DNA from: Cohnella rhizosphaerae
GTDB taxonomy: Bacteria; Bacillota; Bacilli; Paenibacillales; Paenibacillaceae
Assembly (NCBI RefSeq): GCF_029525575.1
Contig: NZ_JAPDIA010000003.1
Location: 736,214 to 800,213, forward strand
DNA length: 64,000 nt
Direction of reading: 5' to 3'
In this document: piece after piece, positions 1 to 10,700 of the stretch
Numbering within the stretch: the stretch's first letter is position 1
Layout: each line of letters opens with the position of its first letter
Translations under genes and position numbers: made by a program
Notes under the pieces: generated by a model
What the model was told of the DNA's origin: nothing
The model's database searches: none
What the model saw: the letters and a program-made list of their open reading frames with translations, nothing else

Positions 1-1
1 G

Positions 2-1207
2 AAGGTCAAGCTGCTGGAGCTGGACGCCGAGTCCGTCCGCAGGCTGCGCTATTGCGCCCGCCACCGCATCAACTATATCTCGGGCACGATGTCGCCGGCG
101 GACAAGGACCTGGATGCGGGCGAACTCGAATCGCTGCGCAAGGGGCTCGCCTACTTCGCGGAGCGCGGCGTGAGCGAGGTCGTGTTGCAGCCGAAGTACA
201 TGGGCTCCAGATGCAACGTGTATTTGCATCGCGATATCGAGCAGTGCCGCGCGGTCAGCCGCAACGGCTATCAGGTCAAGGCCGTGGACATGCTGCCGAT
301 TTACGAGCGCTTGCAGCGGAAGTTCGGACCGTATATGTCGGAGCGGGGAATCGCCATGCTGGTGCTCGACGGAGAGCTGCTGCCGTGGAAGGCGCTGGGC
401 GAAGGGCTGATCGAACGGCAGTTCCGGCCGATCGGGAAGGCGCTGGAGACGGAGCTGGATTTCCTGAAAACGCACGGGTTCGAAAAGGCGCTGGGCGAGC
501 TGGTGGAGACCTGGGAGAACAGCGGGTTCGAGCAGGATCAGCATCACGCGACCAAGGAAGCGCTGAACGAAAAATACGGCACGCATCAGTATCAGACGTA
601 CAAGTTCGTTCGCGGCATTCGGGATACGCGTGTACCTTTGGCGCAGCATGAAGCGGCCTTCGAAGTGTACAGGCGCCAGCTTGAGCTGTATGCGGGAGAT
701 GCCGAGATCGTCTACAAGCCTTTTGCGCTGCTCAAGGAGGTCGGCGAGAACGGCGACGAGCGGCTACCCGATGACAAGACTTCGGTCAACTACCGCTTCG
801 TGTCGGACGACGAATACATGGTGCTGGACCTCGAGAATCCCGCCGCCTATGCGGACGCCGAAGCTTTTTTCTCCAGACTCACCGTCGAGAACGGCATGGA
901 AGGCATCGTCATCAAGCCCGAGCTTGAGCATCCCGGCACGGTCCCGTATATGAAGGTGCGCAATCCCGGCTATCTGTCGATCATCTACGGGTACGACTAC
1001 AAGTTTCCGCATAAATACGGCAAGCTGATCAAGCAGAAGAACATCGCGCCCAAGCTGCGAACCTCGCTGAGCGAGCACCGGCTGGGCAAGCAGATGCTGG
1101 CGATCAAGCTGTCGGATATCGAGCCGGAAAACGAGTCGTTTAATCAGATTGCGGCCAACCTGCTGTTCGAGGTCGCCAGGGAGAAGGAAATGGATCCGAG
1201 GCTTTAA
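2..1207 (+). CDS. Pnkp-type nucleic-acid ligase domain protein (5' end outside window)
   Basis: The reading frame is open from the window edge, so the N-terminus is missing; about 400 residues are visible. Nucleotidyltransferase ligase motifs appear in order: motif I PKYMGSR (window 190-212, with the AMP-accepting Lys), motif III LDGEL near 370, motif IV EGIVIKP near 900, and motif V MKVRNPGYLSIIYG near 950-990. The KxMGSR and KVRNPxYLxIIYG forms match the ligase module of bacterial polynucleotide kinase-phosphatase (Pnkp) RNA-repair enzymes. Whether kinase and phosphatase modules precede it cannot be seen. RNA end repair is inferred from the family. A strong terminator follows directly, so this is the last gene of its unit. 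Confidence 0.72.
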   Translation, partial: KVKLLELDAESVRRLRYCARHRINYISGTMSPADKDLDAGELESLRKGLAYFAERGVSEVVLQPKYMGSRCNVYLHRDIEQCRAVSRNGYQVKAVDMLPIYERLQRKFGPYMSERGIAMLVLDGELLPWKALGEGLIERQFRPIGKALETELDFLKTHGFEKALGELVETWENSGFEQDQHHATKEALNEKYGTHQYQTYKFVRGIRDTRVPLAQHEAAFEVYRRQLELYAGDAEIVYKPFALLKEVGENGDERLPDDKTSVNYRFVSDDEYMVLDLENPAAYADAEAFFSRLTVENGMEGIVIKPELEHPGTVPYMKVRNPGYLSIIYGYDYKFPHKYGKLIKQKNIAPKLRTSLSEHRLGKQMLAIKLSDIEPENESFNQIAANLLFEVAREKEMDPRL

Positions 1208-1223
1208 CCGCGCGCACGATTTT

Positions 1224-1257
1224 CAAAATCCGGCCCATCTGGCGCCGGATTTTTTTG
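1224..1257 (+). terminator. Rho-independent terminator after the ligase gene
   Basis: Stem AATCCGGC / GCCGGATT with a short loop, running into a seven-T tract, 17 bp after the stop codon. Confidence 0.85.
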
Positions 1258-1337
1258 TGCGTTTGCCCGGCGCACGCAGTCCCCAACTCCCCACATAACA
1301 TGATGCATCCGTAATTTAAGAAGGAGAGAAGCGGGCG

Positions 1338-2261
1338 ATGACAACCATCACGTTGGCTGCGGTCGGGGACTTGTTGATGAAAAAGAACATGATCGCTTCG
1401 GCCGCGCGAGAAGGCGGATTTTCGCCTATATTTTCACGGGTAAAGCCCTACCTGCGTAAAGCGGACCTCACGATCGGCAATCTGGAGACGACCTTCTCCG
1501 GCAGCGGGTTCAGAGGAAAGCCCGGCAAGCTGCTGTTCAGCTCGCCGGACGCATTCGCGGCTACGCTCCGCGGCCTCGGCTTCGATGTGCTGAGCACGGC
1601 CAACAATCATTGCATGGACGGGACGTCGGCCGGATTGAAGCGGACGCTGAATGTCCTCGATCGGCACGGCTTGCGGCATACGGGCACGTCCCGTTCCACG
1701 CAGGAATCCCGCCGGAGGCTTATCGTCAACGTGAAGGGAATCCGGATCGGCTTTTTGGCATATACGTACGGAACCAATGGTATACGCGTGCCGGCGCCCT
1801 GGATGGTCAACCGGATCGCGCGCAGTAAAATAACGGCGGACGTGCGCAGCCTAAAGCGCGCGGCCGATTTTATCGTCGTATGCCTGCATTTCGGCAAAGA
1901 ATTCCGTTCGCGGCCCGATCGGGGCCAGGTCCGCCTGATGCATCAATTGTTCCGAAATGGCGTAAACGTCGTGCTCGGCGCGCATCCCCACGTGCTGCAT
2001 CCGATCAAAATGTACAAGATGAAGGACCGGGACGGACGGGTCCTGAATCGGGTAGCGGCATCCTCCTTGGGGAACTTCGTCTCGACCGAGCTGCCGCGGC
2101 ATACGGCCAGATTAAGAGGCGCGATTCTGAGGCTGACCGTTACGAAAAACGCAAAAGGGATCGCGGATGTACGGAAAATATCTCGCGTGCCGACCCGTAT
2201 TTTGCAAAATGTCGGTCCTAAACGAGTGTATCGGGTCGTGCCGTCGGGAAAGGGAGGTTAA
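1338..2261 (+). CDS. CapA-family (PGA_cap) metallophosphatase-like protein
   Basis: A 307-residue protein with the hallmarks of the CapA/PgsA family: AAVGDLLM at the N-terminus (metal-binding Asp), IGNLETT near residue 50, STANNHCMDG near 90 (NNH motif), VVCLHFGKE near 185 and VVLGAHPHVLHPI near 215 (GxHxH). Family members take part in poly-gamma-glutamate capsule synthesis or act as calcineurin-like hydrolases. No capBC or pgsBC partner is nearby and no signal peptide is visible, so a capsule role is unproven. The start is supported by GGAGAG about 10 bp upstream. It stands alone between a terminator and the riboswitch region. Confidence 0.8.
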   Translation: MTTITLAAVGDLLMKKNMIASAAREGGFSPIFSRVKPYLRKADLTIGNLETTFSGSGFRGKPGKLLFSSPDAFAATLRGLGFDVLSTANNHCMDGTSAGLKRTLNVLDRHGLRHTGTSRSTQESRRRLIVNVKGIRIGFLAYTYGTNGIRVPAPWMVNRIARSKITADVRSLKRAADFIVVCLHFGKEFRSRPDRGQVRLMHQLFRNGVNVVLGAHPHVLHPIKMYKMKDRDGRVLNRVAASSLGNFVSTELPRHTARLRGAILRLTVTKNAKGIADVRKISRVPTRILQNVGPKRVYRVVPSGKGG

Positions 2262-2393
2262 AAACGTTCTACGGCCGGACTGCGTTGAGCGGCGTCTCGT
2301 GAGCATAAAGAACCGAAATGTATCGAAGCAAACATCAAAAGATTCAAAATGGCATTGGAATGTTCATTTTATTTCTTCAAAGCGGCATTTTTT

Positions 2394-2424
2394 TTGTCAC
2401 AGAATTCGTCGAAAAATGTAAAAT
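2394..2424 (+). promoter_or_regulatory. Possible promoter for the riboswitch-fapA transcript
   Basis: TTGTCA (2394-2399) and TAAAAT (2419-2424) lie about 30 bp upstream of the riboswitch. The spacer is 19 bp, longer than ideal (TGTAAA at 2417 gives 17), so the exact -10 is uncertain. The remainder of 2262-2450 is AT-rich with no other recognisable feature. Confidence 0.35.
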
Positions 2425-2452
2425 GGATTTTAAGTAAAGGTTCCCATAACAT

Positions 2453-2553
2453 CTGTCTCTAATTGCAAAGGCAAACCATTCGAAAGAGTGGGACGCAAAA
2501 TCACGGGTCTAAAGCACAAGTTGCCATGACAGCCGGATTGCCGAGTTGAGAGG
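2453..2553 (+). ncRNA. c-di-GMP-I (GEMM-I) riboswitch aptamer
   Basis: The conserved GEMM-I landmarks occur in order: GCAAACC (2471-2477), a P2 stem CCATTC/GAGTGG closed by a GAAA tetraloop, then GGGACGCAAA, ACGGGTCTAAAGC, and the tetraloop-receptor side GACAGCCGGATTGCCGA (2528-2544). P1 can form between TCTCT (2456-2460) and GAGAG with one bulge. The class binds cyclic di-GMP. It lies upstream of the fapA gene in the same orientation. Confidence 0.88.
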
Positions 2554-2593
2554 ATTTCCAATCCAGCCCTCTATTCGGACTGGATTTTTTTTT
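2549..2593 (+). terminator. Riboswitch expression platform: terminator with competing hairpin
   Basis: AATCCAG (2560-2566) pairs with CTGGATT (2580-2586) ahead of a run of nine T, forming an intrinsic terminator. The 3' strand of aptamer P1 (AGAGG, 2549-2553) can instead pair with CCTCT in the terminator loop (2568-2572), enclosing the terminator's left arm. That makes P1 and the terminator compatible and the alternative hairpin an antiterminator. I infer an OFF switch: ligand stabilises P1 and termination follows. Confidence 0.7.
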
Positions 2594-2748
2594 ATTTGCA
2601 TCATATTGCGTTATCCGGCGGGGATGTCCCGGACTTCAGCGATGCATCTTCTGCCTGTCTTATCCGAGGCGGCGGCGCATATCGCGGTTAATCGGCGAAA
2701 CGGCCGAGGGGCGGGGCTCCGCGCTCATAACTTAGGGGTGATCTGAAA

Positions 2749-4829
2749 GTGACCTACTCGAGGGAAAACATGACCTTCACGGGGCGAAATCTGGAAGAAG
2801 CGATTAAGTGCGCCATGGAAGCGATGAACGTCGATAAGGATCAAATGGAGCTTGAGGTCGTGGACCGCGGCAATGAAGGATTTTGGGGAATGCTGGCCAA
2901 GCCTTCTGTCATTCGCGTGTCGCTGAAGGCGAACCCGGGCATCGTGGCGGATGAAGCCGCGGCGGAAGCGGAATGGAACATATCCGATTTGGCCGATGAC
3001 TTGCGACTGCCCTTGAAGGCGGAGCTTCGCGACGTTGCGGTACAGGCGGACGAGCCGGAACAAGCAGGTAAAGTGTGGATCGAGAACGGCACGATCAGGT
3101 GCAAGGATGCTCCCGATCGTTTTCCGCTCGTCGGCCCGGGTCAAGACGTCCGGCTGTTCGTTAACGGCGAGCGCGTTCAGCAAGCGGTCATGGTTAGCGA
3201 GAAAGACGTGCTTGAGGCGGAGCTGGAGCAGGAGGCTGAGGAGCCGTCTTGGGAGCTGCGGGTGAGTCCGGACAAAATGGCAGCGACCCTGTCGGTCGTG
3301 CCGGGCTTTCGGATCGAGCGCTTTCTTAAGGACAAGCCGCCTTCCGACTTTTTGCTGGTCGAGATGGATGAAGTCAAAAAAACCGATCGTCGTCGATTAC
3401 GAGGTTGTCCTGAATGAACTGAGGGCAGCCGGCATCCATTACGGCATCGATTATTCGGAGATCGCCCGCGCCTGCACGACGCGCGAAAAAGGCGTCTTTA
3501 CGATCGCGAAGGGAACGCCGCCTTCCGTGGGCAAGCCGGGGTACTTCCTCCCTTTGACGGAGATCGATGTCCGCAAGCAATTTAAGGAGCGCGACAACGG
3601 CAGCGTCGATTACCGAGAGCGCACGTCGTTCCCGTCGGCGCAGCGCGGGCAAGTGCTGGGCACCGTTCAGCCTCCGACTCCCGGCATCTATGGGACGACG
3701 GTTACCGAGGAGGTGATCCTTCCCGCCGAGATCCCGCCGATCAGCATCCGGCAAGGAAAGGGGATTCTCTGGCTCGAAGAGGGGACGAAGGCAGTCGCCA
3801 TCGAGACCGGTCAACCCGTCGTCAAAAAAAATGGGAAACAGCTTGCAAATCTCTATCCTTCCCAAATTATCGATCGGCGACGACGTCAATCTCGAGACCG
3901 GCAATATCCGCTACGCCGGCGATGTGGAGATCGGCGGTTCGGTGCAGGATCAGATGTGCGTAGAGGCGCAAGGCAACATTCTCGTCCGGGGCAACGTGAA
4001 TTCGGCCAAAGTCGGCGCCGGCGCTTCGATCATCGTCCGCAGCAATATAATCGGAAGCGTCGTGACCGCGGGCGTCGGCAATCTTCTGCAATCCGAGATT
4101 CACGATATGCTTGGCGGCATCGTGCCGCAAATGAGGCAAATGGACGCTGCGATCCGTCAGTTGCAATCCTCTTCCGCCTTTAAGACGTCAACGTTGAGCC
4201 GAACGGGCTTGGGCCCGTTGATCAATATAATTTGCGAGAGCCGGTTCAAATCCTTTCCGGCCTTATGGAAGGCGTTCATGCAGAAGCTGGAAGAAGGAGA
4301 GGCGGCAAAAGAGGGGCTGCTGGAGCCTGATCTGCTGAACTTTGGAAGACGCATATCCAATGTGTTCCTGCACCCTCAGGCGGCAGGCTTCGATGACGTC
4401 GACGCCTTCGGCACGGCGGTCGATGAAGCCGAACAGCTTTATCGGCACACCGAGGCCGGCGATTACAACGAGCTTCATTTTATCCAGTCGGGCTTTATTC
4501 AGAACAGCGAAGTTTACTCGAGCGGAGACATCGTCGTCTCCGGACTCGGTATCTACCAATCCAAGCTGCGAGCCAGAGGAGGCGTCCGGGTGACGGGGTC
4601 CGTTCGCGGAGGGGAGATCGTCGCCGCAAAGAGCGTCACCGTCGGAGAAGCGGGATCCCGAGGCGCCGTACATACGAAAATAGCCGTGCCTGCGGAAGAG
4701 AGCATCCGCATCGTTAAAGCGATGGAGGATACGATCATCCAGGTCGGTGCCGCCGTTCACCGATTCTCTAAAACCTCGACCGACGTGCACGCCAGACTGG
4801 ATCGAACGGGCATGCTGATTTTCGAATGA
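2749..4829 (+). CDS. fapA: FapA (DUF342) family protein with N-terminal Jag_N domain; two frameshifts
   Basis: The GTG start gives a 692-residue product if two single-base insertions are removed, one A from the A7 run at 3376-3382 and one from the A8 run at 3824-3831. Residues about 8-60 (FTGRNLEEAIKCAMEAMN ... GFWGMLAKP) resemble the Jag N-terminal domain seen in KhpB/Jag and FapA proteins. The middle and C-terminal parts (PIVVDYEVVLNELRAAGI; LSIGDDVNLETGNIRYAGDV; YSSGDIVVSGLGIYQSKLRARGGV) are the repetitive beta-rich DUF342 polymer-like domain. FapA proteins are widespread in Firmicutes but poorly understood, with proposed envelope, flagellar or polymer-related roles. Its leader carries the c-di-GMP riboswitch, pointing to a surface-attachment or motility link. 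The breaks are probably sequencing errors. Confidence 0.8.
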
Positions 4830-4916
4830 AAGGTCGAACGGGAGCGAAGACTGCGGGGGGCCGTCGTCCGCATCGTCCGTCTGAAGCCGAAGATTCGGGA
4901 CAGGGGAATTATATTT

Positions 4917-4925
4917 TGTTAAAAT
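4917..4925 (+). promoter_or_regulatory. Possible extended -10 promoter for the Wadjet operon
   Basis: TGTTAAAAT gives an extended -10 (TGn + TAAAAT), 26 bp upstream of the jetA start; no convincing -35 is visible. The gap between fapA and jetA (4830-4950) has no other recognisable promoter. Confidence 0.35.
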
Positions 4926-4950
4926 AACAGGGTCAAAGGAGGTACTGAAC

Positions 4951-6457
4951 TTGGGCCCTTTTATTACGCCTGCGGGTTTGCGGGCAGTTCCGGAGCTTAG
5001 CTATCTGACGGCGACGAACGTCGCGCGTTATCGCGTCATTATGCGGTTCGTGTATGTGGAATATCAGCGGCTCCGGTATTGGCTGCGGCCGGAAGAGATC
5101 TACGAAGGCGCGAAGTCCTCGGGCGTGCTCGATAACTATACGCTGGAGATGTGTATGTCCGATCTGGAGAGTCTCAAAGGCTGGGGCAATCTGGCCTCCC
5201 GCCACGACGGCGGGCGAGCGCTCTCGCTTGAAGAATATATGCGCAAAAAGAGTCAGTATTTGCTGACGCCTTATTCGATAGAAATCGAACGGATGCTGGA
5301 GGCGCTGGAAAAGGTCAAAGGGTACGGCGGCTCGCTCGAGACGACGTACTTCGACCAGATCGCCGCCTGCGTCCACGAGATTCGGGAGAAAGCCGATACG
5401 TTCGCGCCGGGCGAGGCGCTGGGCAATTGGGAGAAGCTGTACGCGGCCTTCAAGACGATGCATGAAAATGCGGCCGACTTTATCGCGAGCATCCATTCGA
5501 TTCAAGCCGAGGAGATGATGGCGACCGACGGCTTCTTGATGCTGAAGGACAATCTCGTGAATTACCTTCAGCACTTCGTGAAGGGGCTGCAGCGCAGCGC
5601 CTACCGGATCGAGGGGCAGCTGCTGCGCGTGGGCGACGGGCTGCGGGATGCGTATCTGGCGCTTGCCGTATCGGACGAGCTGGCGCGTCCGCGTCTGGAA
5701 GAAGGCAAGTCCGAAGAAGAGATCCGCGAGGAGCTTCGTCAAGGTTGGACCAACCTGAAGCGCTGGTTCGTCGGCAGCGAGGCCGAGCCGAGCGAGCTGA
5801 CGCTGCTGGAGAAAGCGACCAAGGAGGCGATCGCCAAGGTCGTCCGCAGCGCGGTGCGGCTGCAGGAGCGAAGGCGCGGCGGAATGAGCCGGCGGGCCGA
5901 TCTCGAGCGGCTCGGACGCCGATTCGCGCAGCTGGATAGCCTGGAGGAGGCGCACAAGCTGGGGGGCCTATGTATTCGGTCTTTTCCCGAGCCGCCATCT
6001 TCAGGGCGAGGATGCGCGCGAGACGGAGCGGGCCGACGTCTCGACCTGGAGCGAGCCGCCCAACATACGGCTCATTCGAACGCGCAGCCGCAAGCGGGCG
6101 GCCCGCTCGGCGACGGAACCGATGCGTACGCATACGGCCAAGCGGGAGGCGTACCGCGAGCAGGTCGAGGCGCAGTTGGCGGAGGAGCGGGCGTTCGTCG
6201 AGCGGATGCAGGGCTACGGCGCCGTGCGGATCGGCGAGCTGCCGCTGCTCGGCGCGAAGGAGCGCATGCGCCTGCTTAACTGGATCGGACGCTGCACGGC
6301 TGCGAGCTCGCGTTCGTTCGTGACGGCGGACGGACATTCGATCGCGGTGCTCATGCCGGATGAGGAAGAGACCGCGCTGCTGCGCAGCGAGGACGGCGAG
6401 CTGGTCATGCCCGACTATTTAATCGAGGTCCAAATAGGAGGCATGCAGCATGGCTAG
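4951..6457 (+). CDS. jetA: Wadjet type I subunit JetA (DUF2397/TIGR02677, MukF-like); one frameshift
   Basis: The TTG start is chosen because AAAGGAGG sits at 4935-4942. The repaired protein is 501 residues; one G must be removed from the G6 run at 5961-5966, after which HKLGAYVFGLFPSRHLQGED continues in frame. Helical, charged sequence fits the kleisin-like (MukF-like) JetA of type I Wadjet, and the gene order jetA-jetB-jetC-jetD is diagnostic. JetABC is an SMC-type loop-extruding complex that detects small circular DNA and JetD cuts it. The last 8 bp overlap jetB, implying translational coupling. Confidence 0.85.
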
Positions 6458-7691
6458 GGGCGGGACGACATCCTATGCGCTTCGGCGCATGCGGGCCAAC
6501 AAGCGGGCGGACGCCGAGCAGTGGAACGAGCGCCGCCGCGTCTGCGCGCATGCGCTGCTGAACCGGCCCTGGATCGCCAAGGAGGAGGATCCGGAGCTTT
6601 TTTTACTGGGTGAAGGATCAATATACGGAGCTGCGGGACTGGTTTGCGGAGCATACCGGCTTCCTGCTGATTCTGACGCGGACGATGGCCAAGCTGGACA
6701 AGGCGCCGCTCGTCGCCGAGCCGTGGATGGGCTTCTCCGAGTTCCGCGAGCCGCGGGACTATGCTTTTTTTACGTATGCGCTATGGTATCTGGAGTCGAA
6801 GACCGAGCTGGACCAGTTCGTGCTGACCGATATCGTGGAGCAGGTGACGGAGCAGCTCGCCGCGTCCGGCATCGGTCTGGACTGGGAAAATTATCAGCAC
6901 CGGCTGTCGATGGTCCGCGCGCTCAAAAAAGCTCAGGGAGCTGGGCGTGCTTCGCCATATCGACGGCGAGGAGTCGGATTGGGCCCACGACACGCATAAA
7001 AACGTGCTGTACGAATGCGCGCCTTCTTCTCGCTATGTGCTTCGCCATTTTCCGCGGGATATGGGTGTCTATGAGCGGCTGGACGACTTCGCCGAGCAGG
7101 TCGTGTACCCGGAGACGGCGGACGGAGACATGCGGCGCAAGCGTCACGGCGTCTACCGCAGGCTTCTGCTGGAGCCCGCCGTGGCGGATCGGGAATGGAG
7201 CAAGGAGGAGCTGCACTACGTCGTGACGCAGCGGCGAGCCATTATGGACCAGCTTCAGTTCATGTTCGGGCTGGCGGGCAGCCGCTATCGGGAAGGCTTG
7301 TACTTCTTCTATCCCGAGCCGACGGCGGAGTGCGACCTGTTCCCGACGGCGGCCGGCATCTCCGATCTGGCGCTGTTGTTCGCGGGGGGAGCTGCGGAGG
7401 AAGCTCGGCGAGCAGGACTGGCATATCGAGGAGGACGGCACGCTTGAGCTGACGCGGACGGACGTCGAGGCGCTGCTCCACGGGCTGAAGCTGCGATACG
7501 GCGAGTATTGGAGCAAGGAGCACCGGGAGAAAAGCCTGGGCGAGCTGGCCGAAGCGCTGATGGCGCATATGGCCGAATGGAAGCTCGGCAAGCGCCGGTC
7601 CGAGGGCGAGGATCGGGAGCGCTTCGTCGTGTCGGCGGTCGTATCGCGGTGGAACGCGGACTATGCGCTTGACGAAGGGACCGAGGCGTGA
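6450..7691 (+). CDS. jetB: Wadjet type I subunit JetB (DUF2398/TIGR02678, MukE-like); three frameshifts
   Basis: The repaired length is 412 residues after removing one base each from T7 (6598-6604), A6 (6925-6930) and G6 (7384-7389). Rejoined segments read continuously: EEDPELFYWVKDQYTELRDW, ALKKLRELGVLRHIDGEESDW, and a C-terminal part ELRRKLGEQDWHIEEDGTLEL. Blocks such as PRDYAFFTYALWYLE and QHRLSMVRALKKLRELGVL fit the winged-helix MukE-like JetB. In the complex JetB binds JetA and helps bridge the JetC heads (family knowledge). ATG 6450 overlaps jetA, and the stop overlaps the region of the jetC ribosome site. Confidence 0.83.
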
Positions 7692-7714
7692 ACAAGGATC
7701 GGCAGGAGGCTACG

Positions 7715-10700
7715 ATGGAAAAACAATTGCGCGACCGCTGGCAGATGAACCGGGCGGGCATACTGAATTTCTGGTTTTACGAGGAGGAAGAGTTCGAGCT
7801 TGGAGACGGACGCCTCGTGCTGCGCGGCACGAACGGCGCGGGCAAGTCCGTCACGATGCAGAGCTTCGTGCCGCTCGTGCTGGACGGCGACAAGCGTCCG
7901 CACCGGCTGGATCCGTTCGGCTCGAAGGACCGCAAGATCGAATATTATTTGCTTGGCGATCAGGACGAGCATACGGACCGGACCGGCTACCTGTGGCTGG
8001 AGTTCGTGCATCCGGCCAAGGGACTGTATAAGACGATCGGCATCGGCCTTCGTGCGCGACGCGGCGTGGCGCAGGTCGGCTTCTGGGGATTCCTGCTGGA
8101 GGACGGCCGCCGCATGGGCGAGAACTTCTGGCTGTACGACCGCGTGTTGGAGCGGGAGGGCAGGGGGAAATATCCGCTCGACCGGCGGGCGCTGGAGGCG
8201 GAGATCGGCGCGGGCGGCCAGGTCGTGCAGGAGCAGCGGGCGTACCGCGAGCTCGTCAACCGGGCGCTGTTCGGCTATCACGACAAGGATGCTTATACGG
8301 ACCTGCTGCAGCTGCTCGTTCAACTGCGGAGCCCCAAGCTGTCCAAGGACGTCAAGCCGACCGCGATCTACGAGATTCTGGTGCAGGCGCTGCCGCCGCT
8401 GCACGAGGAGGAGCTGCGTCCGCTGTCCGAGGTGATGGAGGACATGGACCAACTGGCCGACCGGCTGGACGAGCTCAAGCTGCATCAGGCGGAGCTGGAC
8501 AAGCTGAGCCGCAGCTACGAGCAGTACAATCGCTATTTGCTCTACCGAAGCGGCGAGCAACTGCTGGACGTGCACCGGGACCGCGAGGCGTCCCGCCGGC
8601 AGCTATCGGCCTTGACGAAGGAGCTGCAGGAGGCGCAGCGTTCCCAGACGGAGGCGGATGCCGCGGGCGAAGCGAACCAGGCGGAGACGGTCGTCGTCGA
8701 GACGGAGCTGGATTTGCTCGGCCGCAGCGAAGCGATGGAGAAGCAGCAGGAGCTGGAGGCGGCGGAGCAGGGGTTGCAGGAGACGGAGCGGTACGCCGAC
8801 GAAGCGCAGCGGCGGCTGACGGACGCGCTCCGCAGCAGGGAGCGGGCGGAATCGGACGCCGAGAAGGCGCGCAGGGACCAGGCGGAGCAGCTTGGCAATC
8901 AGCGCGATACGCTGGCGGAGATGGACGAGCTGACGGCCGAGACGGAGTTCGCGCATCATGGCGTCTACGCGAGGTACTGGCAGCCGGAGCCGCCGGCTGA
9001 TACGGCGTTCCTCGGCGCGTGGCGCCGGGACGTCGAGGACCATCGCCGCACGCTGGGCGAAGCGATCGTCTTGGCGGAGCGCGAGCAGGAGGCCGGCCGT
9101 CTCGTCGCGGACTATGACAGGCAGCTTGGCGAGCTGCGCGCCGAGCGCGATCTGGCGGAGCGCGCAAGCCGTGAGGCGGAGGAAGCCGCCGACGACGCGC
9201 TGCGAAGCTGGAAGGAATCGCTGCTCATGTGGAAGCAGGGGCTTGCCGCGCTGCGGATCGGCGACGAAGCCGTGCAGGCGATGCTGCGCGCGAGCGCCGA
9301 GCTGTCGTACGAGCGGCAGTCGCTCGAGCCGGTGCTTGCGCCGGTGCGCAGTGAAGCGGATCGCCAGCGGCAGGCGCTGGTGGAAGCGAAGCTGGCGCTT
9401 GCGCAGGAGGCGAAGCTGGCGCAGGAGGAGCTGGACAGGCTGGCCGCGGACAAGCTGGCCTGGGAGCGGCAGCGCGAGCCGGAGCCGGCGCGCAGCGAAT
9501 CGCGGCGTCGGACGCGGAGCGGGTATGCGCCGGGCGAAGGCGCGCCGTTGTACGAGCTGTGCGAGTTCCAGGCGCACATCGGCGAAGAGCAGCGCGCGGG
9601 CATCGAGCGGGCGCTGCTGGACGGCGGCGTGCTGGACGCCTGGCTGCGCGCCGACGGCAGCTACGCGCTAGCGGACGGGGCGGCAGAGGAAGCGTGGATC
9701 GTCGCCCAGCCGCTGGAGTGGGGCTATACGCTGGCGGACGTGCTGAAGCCGACGCCCTCCGCCGAATCGGGTCTGTCCGAGGCGCAGGTCGAGGCGGCGC
9801 TTCGGTCGTTCGCCTGGGGCGAAGCGTTCGCGCCCGAGACGCTGGATCGGACCCAGAGCGCGGTCGTCGGCCGCGATTATTATCAGCTCGGGCCGATCGT
9901 GGGCAAGTCGGACGGATCGGCGCACCGGGCGCAGTACATCGGCAAGGAGGCGCGCAGGCAGTTCAAGCTGGCGGAGATCGCCCGGCTGTCGCAGGAGATG
10001 ACGCAGGTCGAGGCAACGCTGGCCGCGCTCGGCCTGGCGATCGGCGAAAAGGACGAGGCGATCGCGGCGATCGGGCGGGAGCTCGCGTCTTTCCCGGCGA
10101 ACGACGAAGCTCGCGGCGCGCTGCTGTCAGCCTGGGCGGTCCAGTACGAAGCGGCCATGCGATTCAAGCTGCTGCTCGAGCGGGAGCACAAGCTCGCCGA
10201 CCAGCTGCGCGCCAAACAGCAGCAGTGGGGCGAGCTGAAGCAGGCGTTTCTGGCGGCGGTGTCGGTCTGGTCGCGCCTGCGCACGCTCCGCGATCTGCGG
10301 GAGGCGCTGGATTCGCTCGCCGTCTACGGCGAGAAAATCTCGCAGCTGCATGCCGACTGGCGGGCGTACCGGCAGCGCAGCGCGGAGGCGGAGCGCAGCG
10401 AGGAGCAGGCCGCGGCGTACGGCGTGGCGGCAGAGCTCGAGGAGGAGCGGCGCGACGAGCTGCTCGATAAAAAGTTCGCGCTGCGGGTCAAGGTCGATCA
10501 GCTCCGCAAGCTGATGGAGGAGCTGGGCATCGCCGACCTGCATGCCCGGATCAGCGGACTGAGGGCGAGGCGGCAGACGCTGCTGGCGGACCGGAAGCGG
10601 CTGATCGAGGAGGCGAAGCAGGCGGCGACGCGCTTTGCGGTGCTCCTCGAGCGTCAGTCGGTTCTGGCGGGTCGGGAGCAGGAGGTGTCGGAACGGCTTG

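Noticed and set aside
2749-4829. Programmed frameshifting in fapA
   Set aside because: The A7 and A8 runs lack a recognisable stimulatory structure, and the same kind of break occurs in about 20 unrelated genes, so error is a better explanation.
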